Of a DNA stretch of 64,000 bases, positions 36,001-46,878 are shown one piece after another (positions within the stretch are counted from its first letter, which is position 1; every line of letters begins with the position of its first letter). The DNA comes from Viridothelium virens. Lineage: Eukaryota > Ascomycota > Dothideomycetes > Trypetheliales > Trypetheliaceae. Under the pieces are notes generated by a model. It was not told the origin of the DNA. It did not search any database and saw only the letters and a program-made list of their open reading frames with translations. The position numbers were made by a program, and so were the translations under genes. Location: positions 372,001-436,000 of the forward strand of contig ML991779.1 in assembly GCA_010094025.1 (NCBI GenBank). The letters are read 5' to 3'.

Positions 36001-36716
36001 CTGAATTGGCGAATCATGCGTTCAAGTGGATCGTTCGGAAATATGCGAACCGTTAGGCAGACGCCTCCCTACCGTCTATCCTCAGTCCCTCGTGCGCTAG
36101 CCATGTGGGCGGATGGCCGCAAGCACAGACTCTTCAGATGAACCTGCGCGAAGGGCATGGCCGCGTGGAATAGGCTCGCCGTCACCGTCGTTTGCTTATC
36201 CATAATTGATCATACCCTTTTTCCTCCCCCACACCCCTCATATACTAATACCACTCGACACCCACTTGCACCTTGCTTCAAATCATCGTCTTATCCATTT
36301 AGCACGTTTTTCTTGACTCTCCTTCAACTCCCTTCAAACATAACTTCTCTGAGTGCTTTTCGGCGTCCTTCCCTGTTAGGTTACATTCTTACATTCGTAA
36401 GGTACCATTCGTAGCAGAACCACCACGAGTACTCTCTTGTCATCCTCTTCGCTGTCTTTCCTCTTGAGAGTATTCTCCACATGCTTTGGGGATACTGATA
36501 TTGTTCGCTTGACGTTTCCGGAAATCTTTCACACACAGACTGATTTTCAACGTCACACTCTTGCTCCTGAGATAAGCGGCGTCATTATATCAACACTTTT
36601 CTTCAAGGACCTGTCAGTCGCTTCATGCCAACCAGAATCTCGACCAATCTCTTGGACTCGTACTCTCCGACCCCTGATTTGTGGCTTTGAAAAAAGCGCT
36701 TTGTCGTAAGGCTCAG
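33035..36716. other. 3.7-kb gene-poor stretch
   Basis: I can support no gene here. The longest frames (minus 34717-35148, minus 35126-35458) have no recognisable domain. A plus-strand fragment at about 35273-35325 reads RTHEMADPKAFSALYG and resembles a piece of a cytochrome P450, with a stop just upstream and no P450 signature downstream. From about 36200 the plus strand becomes pyrimidine-rich, like the leader of the following orphan gene. Confidence 0.45.
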
Positions 36717-37521
36717 ATGGCTTCCTCAGGGCGTGACTATTGTCGGCATGGCAGACATCGAGCCCGATCATGCGCCAGATGTCAGTTCGAGCATTCTTTG
36801 ACAGAAATCCGCACAACAGGAAGCAGTAGTTCGCAGGCAGCGGTTGCCTACATCACCCACATGCAGGAGAGTTTTGGCAGCGAGCAGGCATGGCAAGGTA
36901 TGCTTCGTTTTTGTACTTTATGCACATCGACATCAAAACTGATTAGCATCAGCATCAATCCTCACTGATATGAGATCACGGGGAGAGAACCCTTACACGG
37001 GTAGACCAGCCGAAGGACCAACCCCTTCACGGACATCGAACACCTTGACGCAAAGGCAGGACCTTCAAAGATCTCAGTGTGTCCGACAGACAAGGGCTTC
37101 CGGTGGCTGGTCCTTCCATGATAGTGTCAGACCACAGGAGGACCAAGATCAAGAGGAAGTAAATGAATCAGAATCAGATGAAGCTACCACACCTTCGGTC
37201 GTCAATTATGGAGGCGTCGTGTCGCGTGGAACTTCTCGGCGCAGTGCTGGTGTTGGTTCATCATCCAGTCGGCTCGTACTTGGTCCGTCTAGGAGACCTC
37301 ATCCAATGACGTCCAATACTGTGTTGTTTCGATGGGAAACAGAGCCTACTTTGAATCCAGACCGCCAAAGACTAGATGAACGCTGGTCGCATCCGCAGCC
37401 TCCCTATCCGTGGAGCGTCCACAACCGACATGAGTCGAGGGAAAACACTCTGGGACATGAATTCCTGGATACAGAATTTCTGAGAGACGTTGAAGGCGAG
37501 ACATATCGTGGAAGGCAATAA
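36717..37521 (+). CDS. orphan protein with Cys/His-rich N-terminus
   Basis: Two-exon model join(36717..36897, 36953..37521), 249 residues, GT-AG intron of 55 nt (donor GTATGC). Exon 1 begins MASSGRDYCRHGRHRARSCA and contains C-x-H-G-x6-C-x2-C, which could bind zinc. The rest is polar and probably disordered, with an acidic patch (EDQDQEEVNESESDE), a Ser/Arg stretch and a more ordered end around NTVLFRWETEPT and GHEFLDTEFLRDVEGE. A second acceptor six bases upstream would add two codons without changing the frame. The frame is open a little above the chosen ATG. I do not recognise the family. It is the first of several plus-strand orphans in this block. Confidence 0.5.
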
Positions 37522-38803
37522 ACGGTCATTTCTCTGGATGTTAATCAGCAATCGACAGCGGGTCAGTTGAGAGAGTACCTTATATATCATGTTCTCGCAA
37601 GCCGTGCTGACTTCACCATACAGATTATCGCATATTAAGACACGGGGGCTTGCAGTAGGCAATATCATACTCGGGCGGCAACAGCACATCCTTCCTGCAT
37701 GCCCTTGTAGGATGTGTCGACCCTCCTGCGTAAGGCGCGTGGTTTATTATGTGGGCCCCGCACCGTTCTGCCCTCCTGATTCGACGTTATCGTTACGTAT
37801 CTCGAGGTACCTCTTCTCAAGTTACGCTATCTCAACTTTGAACGCTTCTATTCGCTCAACCCTCCATTTTCAGCCGCTAGTGCTTCCCCCTTCCCTACGC
37901 CGTCTGCATCAGTTTCTGGCAAAAATGTCGTCGTGGTGGTCCTACATCGGACGAGTCTTGCGCCACGGGAAGATCGCCGGTCGTCAAGTGCTCTCATTTG
38001 CAGCGCAGAGCCTCACGTCCCGCAATTCCCTTTCACCATTCGCTGAATACCATGGCGCGTTGCTTGTCAATCGTACATGACGGCAGTCGTGCGTCCGAGG
38101 GAAGCATGGCAATTGTCGCGCAAGATGTCACTAAGTATTTTTCTTTTTCACAGCTTTTCCTGAATGTCTTATTTTTGCGTCGCAGAAGTGTAAAGCTCAA
38201 AGATTTCCACCAATTATATGTTGGATAGGCTTATTTTACTTAAAACTACTAGTCAGGGATCTCCATACAAAATTTGAGCACGCATTTCCCCCTCCTTTGA
38301 GAAAATACGTGCCGTTCTTTACGATTGGGGCGGAAATGAAGTTCAGCGGTGCGTAGGCTATGTGTCTAAAAAGTTCCGACGTTTTAAAGCACATGTTTCG
38401 AAGATCAGCCGAGAACAAAGAAACTTGGAGGTTCTGTTCGAAGACTTGAAAAGGCCGACGTCTGTGATGGAACTCTTCAGCTCCTCGATATCATTTCCAT
38501 AGTTAACCGGATGTTCGTGCCTCTCTGGAACTCAACATTAATAGATGCGGAGTCTGCGCTATGTAATGTACATGTTTGTCCTCTTGGAAGCACAAGTTGT
38601 ATTATTTAATGATGCACTAAATTTGTGCATCGAGCACTGTGGCGCGTTGCCGAATCGGTACTGGTGTGTCGCAAAATCCTGACACCAAAGCGACCGTACT
38701 GTAAGACAAGCATAGACTGAAACGAGGACTCAAAAATCAACCTCTACCACCTTAGCCTTTGATGCTAGCACACAGAAAGGGCCGCAATTTGCGACTCAGT
38801 GCT
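37522..38803. other. intergenic with one possible tiny gene
   Basis: Apart from the 51-codon frame at 37925, I see nothing coding. A pyrimidine-rich stretch (about 37795-37910) of promoter or leader type precedes that frame. Confidence 0.35.
37925..38080 (+). CDS. possible small orphan protein
   Basis: A 51-codon frame starting at an ATG in good fungal context (CAAAAATG) right after a pyrimidine-rich leader. The product starts MSSWWSYIGRVLRHGKIAGR and is basic and mildly amphipathic. The frame is open further upstream without a better start. There is no recognisable domain, and the call rests only on start context and leader. Confidence 0.25.
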   Translation: MSSWWSYIGRVLRHGKIAGRQVLSFAAQSLTSRNSLSPFAEYHGALLVNRT

Positions 38804-39587
38804 ATGGCTTCACGCTGGCCGAGGCTCAAGACTTACTCACTTTGCTTCTGTTGCATGCCGAAGTACCTGCAGCCGCATGCTAAAATGCACCAACGGTTGG
38901 TCCGGTACGTACTGCTCTCCTTTTACCATCAGCTTTCCCTATCGTGAAGAATCACTCGGGGATTTGACCATGCTGGCTTGATCTACGAAAAACGAAATGA
39001 CCTTCGGAGATGTATCTTTCGTGCGTCGCAACCCTCCAGTGCCAATCGCTCTTGCGCCAATGATATCGATAGGTATCAAATTAGATGCAGGCTGACAATG
39101 AGCGAATTACATGGAGGCACATGTCATCCCGTGGATTCTCAGAGCCTTGGGATATCCATGAGCATGCATGTTGCCCCAGAGCGACCGCTGCCTTCAAATG
39201 GAAATGTTCCGCCGAGTGAAGGAAGCCGTGGAGGCATGAGAGCTTTTACCTGCGATACGATCGTTGAATCGGCCAACGGTAATCTAATGATGGTGCAGAA
39301 TGTGCGTCTCATTTCTATGTATGAGTCTCGCTCATGGGCAATCATGACCTGCGGTCTTGCGTACTGAGGTGAGAAAGGGAATGTGGAAACCCTGTCACTC
39401 TCGATGCTTATTGCAGTCCTTCTATCTGCCGGGCTTCGGTCTGAAGGAAAGGGTTGCAGATCTAAGCCACGAAAATGGCCACAGCGGTCAGGGTTTTCTT
39501 CTGTACACCGACGACGGGCCACTGAAGACCTTCTCGACAAGCCAGCCTAGCCACCAACGGTGTGGCGAATATCACCATGTAATCTAA
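38804..39587 (+). CDS. possible orphan gene, three exons
   Basis: Model join(38804..38904, 39091..39301, 39417..39587), 160 residues. Donors are GTACGT and GTGCGT, acceptors ATGCAG and TTGCAG, and all three exons stay in frame. The middle exon contains MSELHGGTCHPVDSQ and AFTCDTIVESANGNLMMVQN; the last contains YLPGFGLKERVADLSHENGH and ends GEYHHVI. The first intron (186 nt) is long and exon 1 is doubtful. A start at the internal ATG (39099) would drop it. I recognise no family. Support is splice-site quality plus frame continuity only. Confidence 0.3.
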
Positions 39588-41292
39588 GCTCCAGGTTCTC
39601 GAATCGCGCTAAGCACTTGAGCGATTGCCTGATCATGCTTCCATCTCCGAATTGACGCGCCGTGGATATCATGCTAACCTCCTGCATGAGCGATCAATCA
39701 ACCTTGAAACACATGTTCTATATTCCGACTGGCTGCTCTTCAAGTTCGCCCCAGCAGCCTCTAAGTCGTTGCATGACGTCCATCTCTTCTGAGCAGAACC
39801 TCCGAGCAGACGATCGCCTCAGTAAACGAGGGTAATGTGGTGGGACTTATGAACCCTACCAATCGGATAGATAGGCGTGTCTGTGCTGCGGTCACAGGAG
39901 CCTCGCGAGTGGCTTGCGGTGTCCTTCCTGGCTTTGGACGAGGACTTTAGTCTCCAATTCCAGTCCAAGCGGTCAGCTTGCCGTGCGCATACTTTCTAAT
40001 TCAGAACGTGATTGAGACACAAGACACGAAACATATCAGTACAAAGTCCTCTACCATATCCTACCTGAAAGTAGCCTTTCAGCTGTGTGTGAGGCGTAGA
40101 AGCCGACGAACCACTTTTCAGTGTTCCAGACTGTTGGTTATATCTTCCACAGCTCTACATAGAGGACAGTCAGACGCCACCCACTCAGCGCTCCCAAGAT
40201 TGCGTTAAATAAGGCTAATTTGCGGCTGATTAGAGCGGCTTTGTTGCGCATTTGAGCTAAATCTATCAGGGATTTGCGTTCCCAATTTATGCAAAACCCA
40301 AGGCAGTGGTAGAGTTCTGACAGAGATACGACTGACTTCTGCCTTGAGGCCGCCCTACACCAGTCAGTGCAACCGCATGGACTCTAATGCGACGTGAAAA
40401 TGCCGATTTCTTGTGAGGGTGTGCTCAGACGAATCCATGCAAAGTACCTACTGAACGCCTAAAGTGGCTATTTGATGTCCGAGCATTGTTAGAGATGAAG
40501 CAATAAGGCTTCGAAACAAACAGTAAATGCCACAAATTGCCAGAAGGGAGTGAACCGCCGATCAGCCCGTGAGGCTTGTTCGAGGTCACAGTTGGGTATG
40601 CTGCTCACGAGCTTACCGTAAGTTAGCTGAATCGCCACCCCAATCTCCACTGGACAGAGCGGTCAAGGGGCATCAGATCCCAAATGCTACCACATTCGGC
40701 GGATGCAAATGGCTAGTCTATGATTCCATTCTTTTGTCGAAGGTTTAGTCCATTCTTTCCCGTCTAGACCCTGTCTAGTCACCACAGTCCAAACATTCAA
40801 ATATAACTCTACACCGCACCTGCTTCGCGGCGTCTGTAGACGACCTGACATTCCCATTCTTCTCACTTCTTTGGAAGTCTGGTAAACATCTACTAGCGAA
40901 GGAATACTGATTAGTTTTCATCCTACCCTTTTTTTTGTGCTGGCTCCTCCAGAGACCACCTTCTCGACTTCAACCTTGTGATTAGGATACCTTCATCTTC
41001 TCAACCTCCCTCGGAAACTTAACTAGAAATCCAAGTGAGCCTTACAGCAAGAAATACTAGCTCAAAATCTAGCGGCTGGATGGTCTGTTGCACTAACTTT
41101 CTACTCAGCCCATACGTACGAGCCGAGGTATTGATCGTTCCAGTACATTATCATTAGCTGTCGAAACCCTCGTAGCAGTCATATATCCATTGGATTCACA
41201 CCTACGGACATGGTCTATCGCCTGACTAGTATTCGGGCAATATCCTCAATCAATAGTTCTATTGGCGAGCGTCCTTGACAGGATAGCTTCCA
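39588..41292. other. 1.7-kb intergenic, leader of the next orphan gene
   Basis: I see no supported coding frame. A pyrimidine-rich tract (about 40920-41010, including a run of eight T) probably belongs to the promoter or leader of the orphan gene that starts at 41293. Confidence 0.4.
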
Positions 41293-42080
41293 ATGGATCC
41301 GCCGTCAGCAGGGAGTGAGGAGTCAAGCGCAGTAAACGGCGGTGATCGAACACATGTCGAGTGCCAGCAAAGTATAGGTATATATCCACCTAATGCCAGA
41401 CCCTCGATGGTGTCACTGACTCATCTTCAGGGGCTTCAACAGACTATGGCGAGCCAGGCGCTGTACGTGAACCCTTGACGACTGGGATGCTGGCTGATTC
41501 CAGTCGCCATGGCTTTGACGCCGATCACGCTACGCCAAGGTCAACTGACGCTGAAAACGGGTCATCTAAGGATGTCAACCAAATCTCGTCGGATCCTGAC
41601 ATGCCCGATGGACATGGAGAGAACTCTGGCGAGCCCCACCAGATGATTCCGCCCACAGAGTCTGTAGACTTCAGGCAAAGGGCTCACGCACCTATCGACC
41701 AGAGTGTCAGCAATGCAGATTCCGCGCATCGGACAACCGAGAAGAATACAACAAACCAAGATTATCAGGGCAATGGACGCCCAGGCCTTCGCAATCAAGT
41801 CATATTTTCTTGGCAAAACGATAGCCCTGCAACCTTACCGCCTCCTGAACTCCCACGCACGATAGGGATGCAAAGAGACAACTGCTTGAATAGTCGGGGC
41901 AGCGATAGAAGTTCGAGGCGCTCGTGGCCTGTGCATCTTTCGATGGGCAGTAACAGTCCCAATACTCGTGACCGGGAGAGACTGCGAGTTGTCGAGCGAG
42001 TCGATCGGTGCATTCGGCAAAGTTCGCAAGAATCGGAGGGAGAAAGGCCAGCATACGATAGTGACGTGGATATCGAATAA
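41293..42080 (+). CDS. orphan hydrophilic protein
   Basis: Two-exon model join(41293..41377, 41431..42080), 244 residues, with a 53-nt intron (GTATAT...TTCAG). The first exon encodes MDPPSAGSEESSAVNGGDRT. The second begins ASTDYGEPGAVREPL and is rich in Asp, Ser, Asn and Gln throughout. A slightly more ordered part near the end (NQVIFSWQNDSP, then RERLRVVERVDRCIRQS) vaguely echoes NTVLFRWETEPT in the orphan at 36717, too weakly to claim homology. There is no signal peptide or membrane segment. The function is unknown. Confidence 0.45.
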
Positions 42081-43832
42081 GCTTAGAACCTTCAAAGAAA
42101 GCGAATGTCTCTCGATGCGCTCAGCACCAGTCTCTTGCGACGACTTGGATTTGTGCTTGAGGATTTCGAAAGAGAAAGCGCCGGTTTGCAACATCTAAAT
42201 GGAGACTCTGAGCAAGAACCTTGCGCAACGGACTTTGGATCATTCAAATATCATCGAACTCTCTCTCCTTCCTTACTGTACTTGTACTTGCTTATTACAC
42301 TCACAAGACGCCTATCATGCGCCAAATCATCCTTGGCGCTGACGCGATCCTCCCCTGACCTATTATCTTAGTCGCTTTCGCTTCGGCCCGCACCTTTCCC
42401 ACCACATTGCACTCCACTCCCGGGATCCCCGATGCACCTACATATCGCTGCAGGACCAGCTTGGATCGTTTTCGGAATTCGCACTTCGTCAGACGCGCAG
42501 CGGGACATGATTCCCTGTATGCCCCCACACAGCATTCGGCCGATGAGGACGACATGCTGCAGGCATACCCCCGCTGATTATCATATGGGCTTATTTTCGG
42601 TCTACATTGGCCTCTAGAAGGCTTGTATTACAATGCTTGTCAGATATTGTCCCCGGTACATCGTGTGTGCCTTGCTTTGTGAATTTGGAGAGTGAGCATA
42701 CTGTCGCTGATCTAAGATTATGTCTTGATTCTTTTTCTTACCTACTCAGTCAAGGTACTGTCAGCAATGCAGTTGCAGAGCCGAAACTGGCCTTGGCCTT
42801 CTTCTCTTTGTAGCACAAAAGTTCTTCACAAAAGTTTGGAAATGTCATTGTTTCGCTACTTGTGTATTTTGTTTGGAATGTCTAGAGTAGATGTCTGACT
42901 ATTATCTCACGTAATTTCTTCCAGGATATCCTTCTCAATCTCTCAACGTCAAAGTGAAGCAGAGCGGAGGCGACCTTCAGCTTACTTTGAACGAAACATC
43001 ATTGACGTATTACCTCTTGGAACCTCGCTGTCACTCCTTATCGCTATTACGCGGCATCACTCTCAATCTACGTCTACTAGCGAGATCATAGGAGTGTTCG
43101 GATTTCTAAAGGATAACTCCAAGCCTGGAAAAGATCGCTAAGATAGGTAGTTTCTAAATTCTGTTTAGTCAAAATAGATCTAGATGTAGTATGAAAGCAA
43201 GACAAGAAGAGAAAAGCTTCGCCAGGCCTAAGACCCGACAAGCGGCAACAAGACTTCCACAGTAGGCGTCATACGGCCGAGACAGGGCTAAAGACATTAC
43301 TAAAAGTTAGTAGGGATAAGCTTTGCTATCTATATTGAGAGCAGCAAGGGTGTTCATTCAACAGGGAAGTTCTTTCCTCTTCGGATCAGTGCTCGATGCG
43401 GTGGGGTTGGCTGGCAGACTCAATCAATCCAGGCGCATCGAAAACCTGCCTCGAAGGCAACCAAGTACTCTCAATTTGTAATTGGGAAACGCACTTTGGA
43501 GAGGGTGGGATGTACCCAGGAGGTATTCACTCCAAGAAAGCGCCACGATCCATTGTGTGGCTTATCCACGGCAGGGGCTGGTCAAGATCGGCTCGGTAGT
43601 CGGACGACAGATCGCCGATCTCTCGGATTCCATGCAATACCCCGACGACCGTTTCCACGGTCCCCAGGGTCGTGACTTCTGTCACAAGCGCCACGTGCAA
43701 TCCGCCCTGCACTGCCGCACAACTTCACCTCTACGTCAACCAATCTGTCCAGACCTCAATCGTCGAATACGGCATCTCCAATCGTACGGCCCATCGAAGA
43801 GGTGATTCCAGATCAAAGGCTCCTTACTCAGG
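42081..43832. other. 1.75-kb stretch before the transposase gene
   Basis: I see no supported gene. The frame at 43482-43805 is open but featureless. I looked for terminal inverted repeats that could bound the downstream transposase and saw none by eye. Confidence 0.4.
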
Positions 43833-45186
43833 ATGCCCAAGGCGTATTCAGGAGACATCAAGACGCAGGTCAAAGCCCTCATCGATCAGGGCCAAAATGA
43901 CACCCACATCAAGGAGAAACTCAACATTTCGAATCGCACCCTTCATCGCTGGCGTTCGAATTTACGACGGTTCAACCAGATGGATTTCCCAATGACATCT
44001 ACGCCGGGTCGACCTCGAGTCCTGGGGCGGGACGCTGAAGATGTGAGTGTTCCAAGCATTTAGAAAACGACAGGGCACGTGCAGACGCGAGACTAACGCG
44101 CGGGGCATTTTTGTCCACCTAGGCCTTGTATTCCTTCCTAACAGAAGCCCCGGATGCCTGCTACACGGACATGCAGTGGTTCCTTTATGACTTCTTCGGT
44201 GTGATCGTCGACCCGCGCACCGTCCGACGAAGCTTCGAGCGGCGCAAATGGAGTCGCAAGGCGCTGAAGGCGGCTTCGATCCAAAAGAATGACTTCGCCC
44301 GCGCAGAGTGGATCTCGAGGCTAAAGGAGTATCATGCCGATCAGCTGGTATTTGTAGATGAGAGTGCGGGGAATGGGGTCACGGGGGATATGAAAAAGGG
44401 ATTCTGCGAGAGAGAGGCACCGGCGATAGAGAAGAAGGAGATATCTATAGACGCTCCAACGAAAGTCGAAGAGGATCAACCAGTGATGGAGGAGCAATTG
44501 ACTATGGATGCCCAATTGACGGAGACGCATGTGATTCCGCCCCTGGATGGACAGAGTGAAGGTCAAGATGATCATGATGGACAGCTCTCAAACGGACAGC
44601 TCCCAGAAGGACAACTTCCCGAAGGACAGCTCCCTTTACCAACGACTCTTCCCATACCGCCCGCTTTACCTGTAAACATGAAGAGAGATGCTCGATGGAG
44701 TGTCCTGCCTGCCTACACGATCGGCAACGGCTACCTACCTGGCTTTCTTGTCGTGCAAGGCACCGTCAACGAAGAAATGTTTGCAGAATGGTTGAGACAG
44801 CAAGTCCTACCACACTGCACGCCTTTTCCAGGCCCGCGTTGTGTGCTCGTGATGGATCCCGCTGGAATACATCAGACACAGGTAAGCTTTGCCACCTTTC
44901 TGTTTCCACTTCACTCGGTGCGATGACGCATGCTTACTGAACTTAGGCTGTCCACGATCTCTGCAACGCTGCGGGCGTGCGCATCGAGTATCTGCCGCCC
45001 AATTCACCGGACTTCAATCCTGTGGAGCAGTCGCTGGACGATATCAAAACCGGTATCAAGACACACAAGAATGAGTTGCCGCTTCACCCTGACTTTGGCA
45101 GTTACCTGCACTCAGTCATTGAACGAGATGTCGCACCGGGCATCAAGGCCAAGATGCACTTCAAGAATGCTTGTGTGGTGCGATGA
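43833..45186 (+). mobile_element. Tc1/mariner-superfamily DD34E transposase gene, intact frame, two introns
   Basis: Three-exon model join(43833..44042, 44123..44881, 44947..45186), 402 residues. Residues 1-70 form a helix-turn-helix segment (DIKTQVKALIDQGQNDTHIK, then LNISNRTLHRWRSN). The DDE_3-type catalytic core follows. D149 (FVDESAGNG), D315 (VLVMDPAGIHQTQ) and E350 (PDFNPVEQSLDDI) have exactly 34 residues between the last two, so the triad is complete. DARWSVLPAYTIGNGYLPGF and VRIEYLPPNSPDFNP are typical of fungal members. Odd points are an insertion of roughly 85-100 residues after the first Asp, with GQLPEGQLPEGQLPLP repeats, and MDPAG where MDNA(S/C) is usual. No flanking inverted repeats were found, so this may be a domesticated or immobile copy. 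Confidence 0.85.
44566..44642 (+). repeat. minisatellite-like GQLPEGQLPE repeat inside the transposase gene
   Basis: Short imperfect tandem units, each containing GGACAGCTC or GGACAACTTCC, encode DGQLSNGQLPEGQLPEGQLP. They lie within the extra segment that interrupts the catalytic core. Confidence 0.75.
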
Positions 45187-45868
45187 GTCGCGCTTACGGG
45201 CTGGTGACACTTTTTTACAAACGTTCAATCGTATGCAGCCCACAGCTATCCTATGAACAGACAGCACTCCAAGCGCTAGAAGTCTTTCTCAAAACATCCA
45301 TGGGATACGGGAGAGTAGCGAGGATCACCGAATCGTGCTCTCGTGGGCGTCGTTGGCTACATTGATAATTCAAGAGCATTCTCTTAGGGGGTCGAGGTGC
45401 ATGGCCTGGTCAACTTTGCTCAAGGAACAGCATTTGCTTGCATGGTATCCTACCTGTTAGAAGGTAAACAATAAATGCATAAGACACATTCTCGCATTTC
45501 AGATACCTATGCATATATTCGTGACAAACCATATCTCCACCAACCGAGACCAGATTAGTGCCGCGAGCTCTCGCGTTCTATGTATTATTAGCCAGATCCT
45601 TCCAGACTTTCCATCCTTCCATCATTTCAAACATGGGGGTACTCCATAAAGTCCCTCCGTTCCTGATCTCCCCGAACAAGATCCGCCAAAATATGCAGTA
45701 CACGTGACATGGCCACAAAGGCGGTGGAGAAGATTCCAAAATAAGCAACGAATGGATGAGATAAACGCCAAGATGCTGTTCATGCGTAATAATTCCAAAC
45801 ATCTCCTTCTCCTCTCCTCTCCCGCTCCCTGCGCCTCGCGCCCTAGTCAGAACGATTCCCCCACCCGA
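45187..45868. other. intergenic, no gene seen
   Basis: 3' flanks of the transposase gene and of the convergent membrane-protein gene. No inverted repeat or coding frame is supported. Confidence 0.35.
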
Positions 45869-46878
45869 TTAAACTTCCGCGCCCTCCACCCTCGCCTGCG
45901 CCTTCCCCTTCCCACTCCCGCTGCCACTCCCCGTACTCCCGACTCCACTCTCCACACTCCGCATCGCCTCCTCCTGGTGCGGCGCGCCGTTCCCAGCACC
46001 GCCACCGGACATCTGCAAAGGCGTGCCCACACGACTACTTGACGGGTTCGCAGGTTTGGGACCGATGCCGGGTGCCCAGTCGACGGCACGCATGCCGCTT
46101 GAGGAGCCGGGCATGGTGGCGGTGGTGACGGTGGAGTTGAAGGTGCCGACGCGGCGGGCGGCGCGGCGGCGCTTCATCCGGCGCTTGAGCCAGACGCCGC
46201 CGATGGAGAAGAAGGCGATAGCGAGGATGAGGACGATGAGGAAGATGACCCATTGGTAGTGGGTAGAGATCCTGGGTTGAAGGTTAGTTGGGAAAGAGAA
46301 GAATGAGAGTGGAATGGGGGATTTGCTGATGCTCGAGATTGGAAGAAGAGCTACAGGACGAGGGGCGGGAATGGAGAGAGCGAGCGAGAACGGAGGATTT
46401 ATACACACCAACTCTTATTTGTGTTTTGATCTGGTGGTGCTATTGTTGTCGTGGCCGATGCCGTCGCTACTGCACTCGTGCTACTTGCCGGTGGCGCGCT
46501 CGTCGACGATGTACCTGGTGGAATTGTGGCTGCAGCCCCAGAATTGCAGAGCCCAGTGTACCATTGCTGGATCTTGACTAGATCACTTTGACCGCAGTTG
46601 GCGTCGCACACGCCATTCGGGCTCTGATAGAGGGTCCGTAAGTATGCGCTCTGGCAAAAGCAGCTCTGGTATTGTGCCTGGTTTGTGACGGGGGCAGCGG
46701 GAGGGACACAGGCGGATTGGGCTTGATTGAGGAGTGTGCAGCCTTGAGCACACGAGGGGAGTTGATTCGTGCCGTACTGAAGAAGCTGCTGGGTGGAAAC
46801 GACTGGGAGGATGGCGAGGATGACGAGGGCGCGGGAAAGGAGGTTCATCGGGGCGGAACGAGCGGATGGAGGAGCCAT
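45869..46878 (-). CDS. type I membrane protein with Cys-rich ectodomain
   Basis: Two-exon model complement(join(45869..46271, 46409..46878)), 290 residues, intron of 137 nt (donor GTGTGT). The start is the ATG at 46878, or the ATG ten codons later (46848), which opens the better signal peptide MNLLSRALVILAILPVVS. The ectodomain has eight regularly spaced Cys (LPSCAQGCTLLNQAQSAC, then YQSCFCQSA, GVCDANCGQ, GLC), a little like CFEM-type folds. A Ser/Thr/Ala stalk, one transmembrane helix (WVIFLIVLILAIAFFSIGGV), a strongly basic stop-transfer segment (KRRMKRRRAARR) and a Gly/Ser-rich cytosolic tail follow. The splice completes the Trp codon before ISTHYQW. It is probably a surface sensor or adhesin-like protein; the function is unknown. 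Confidence 0.8.

Noticed and set aside
43482-43805. Frame just upstream of the transposase as a possible extra 5' exon
   Set aside because: The helix-turn-helix domain is already complete from the ATG at 43833 and no donor/acceptor pair links the two in frame convincingly.
43100-45600. Terminal inverted repeats for the transposase
   Set aside because: None seen by eye on either side; a systematic inverted-repeat search is needed.
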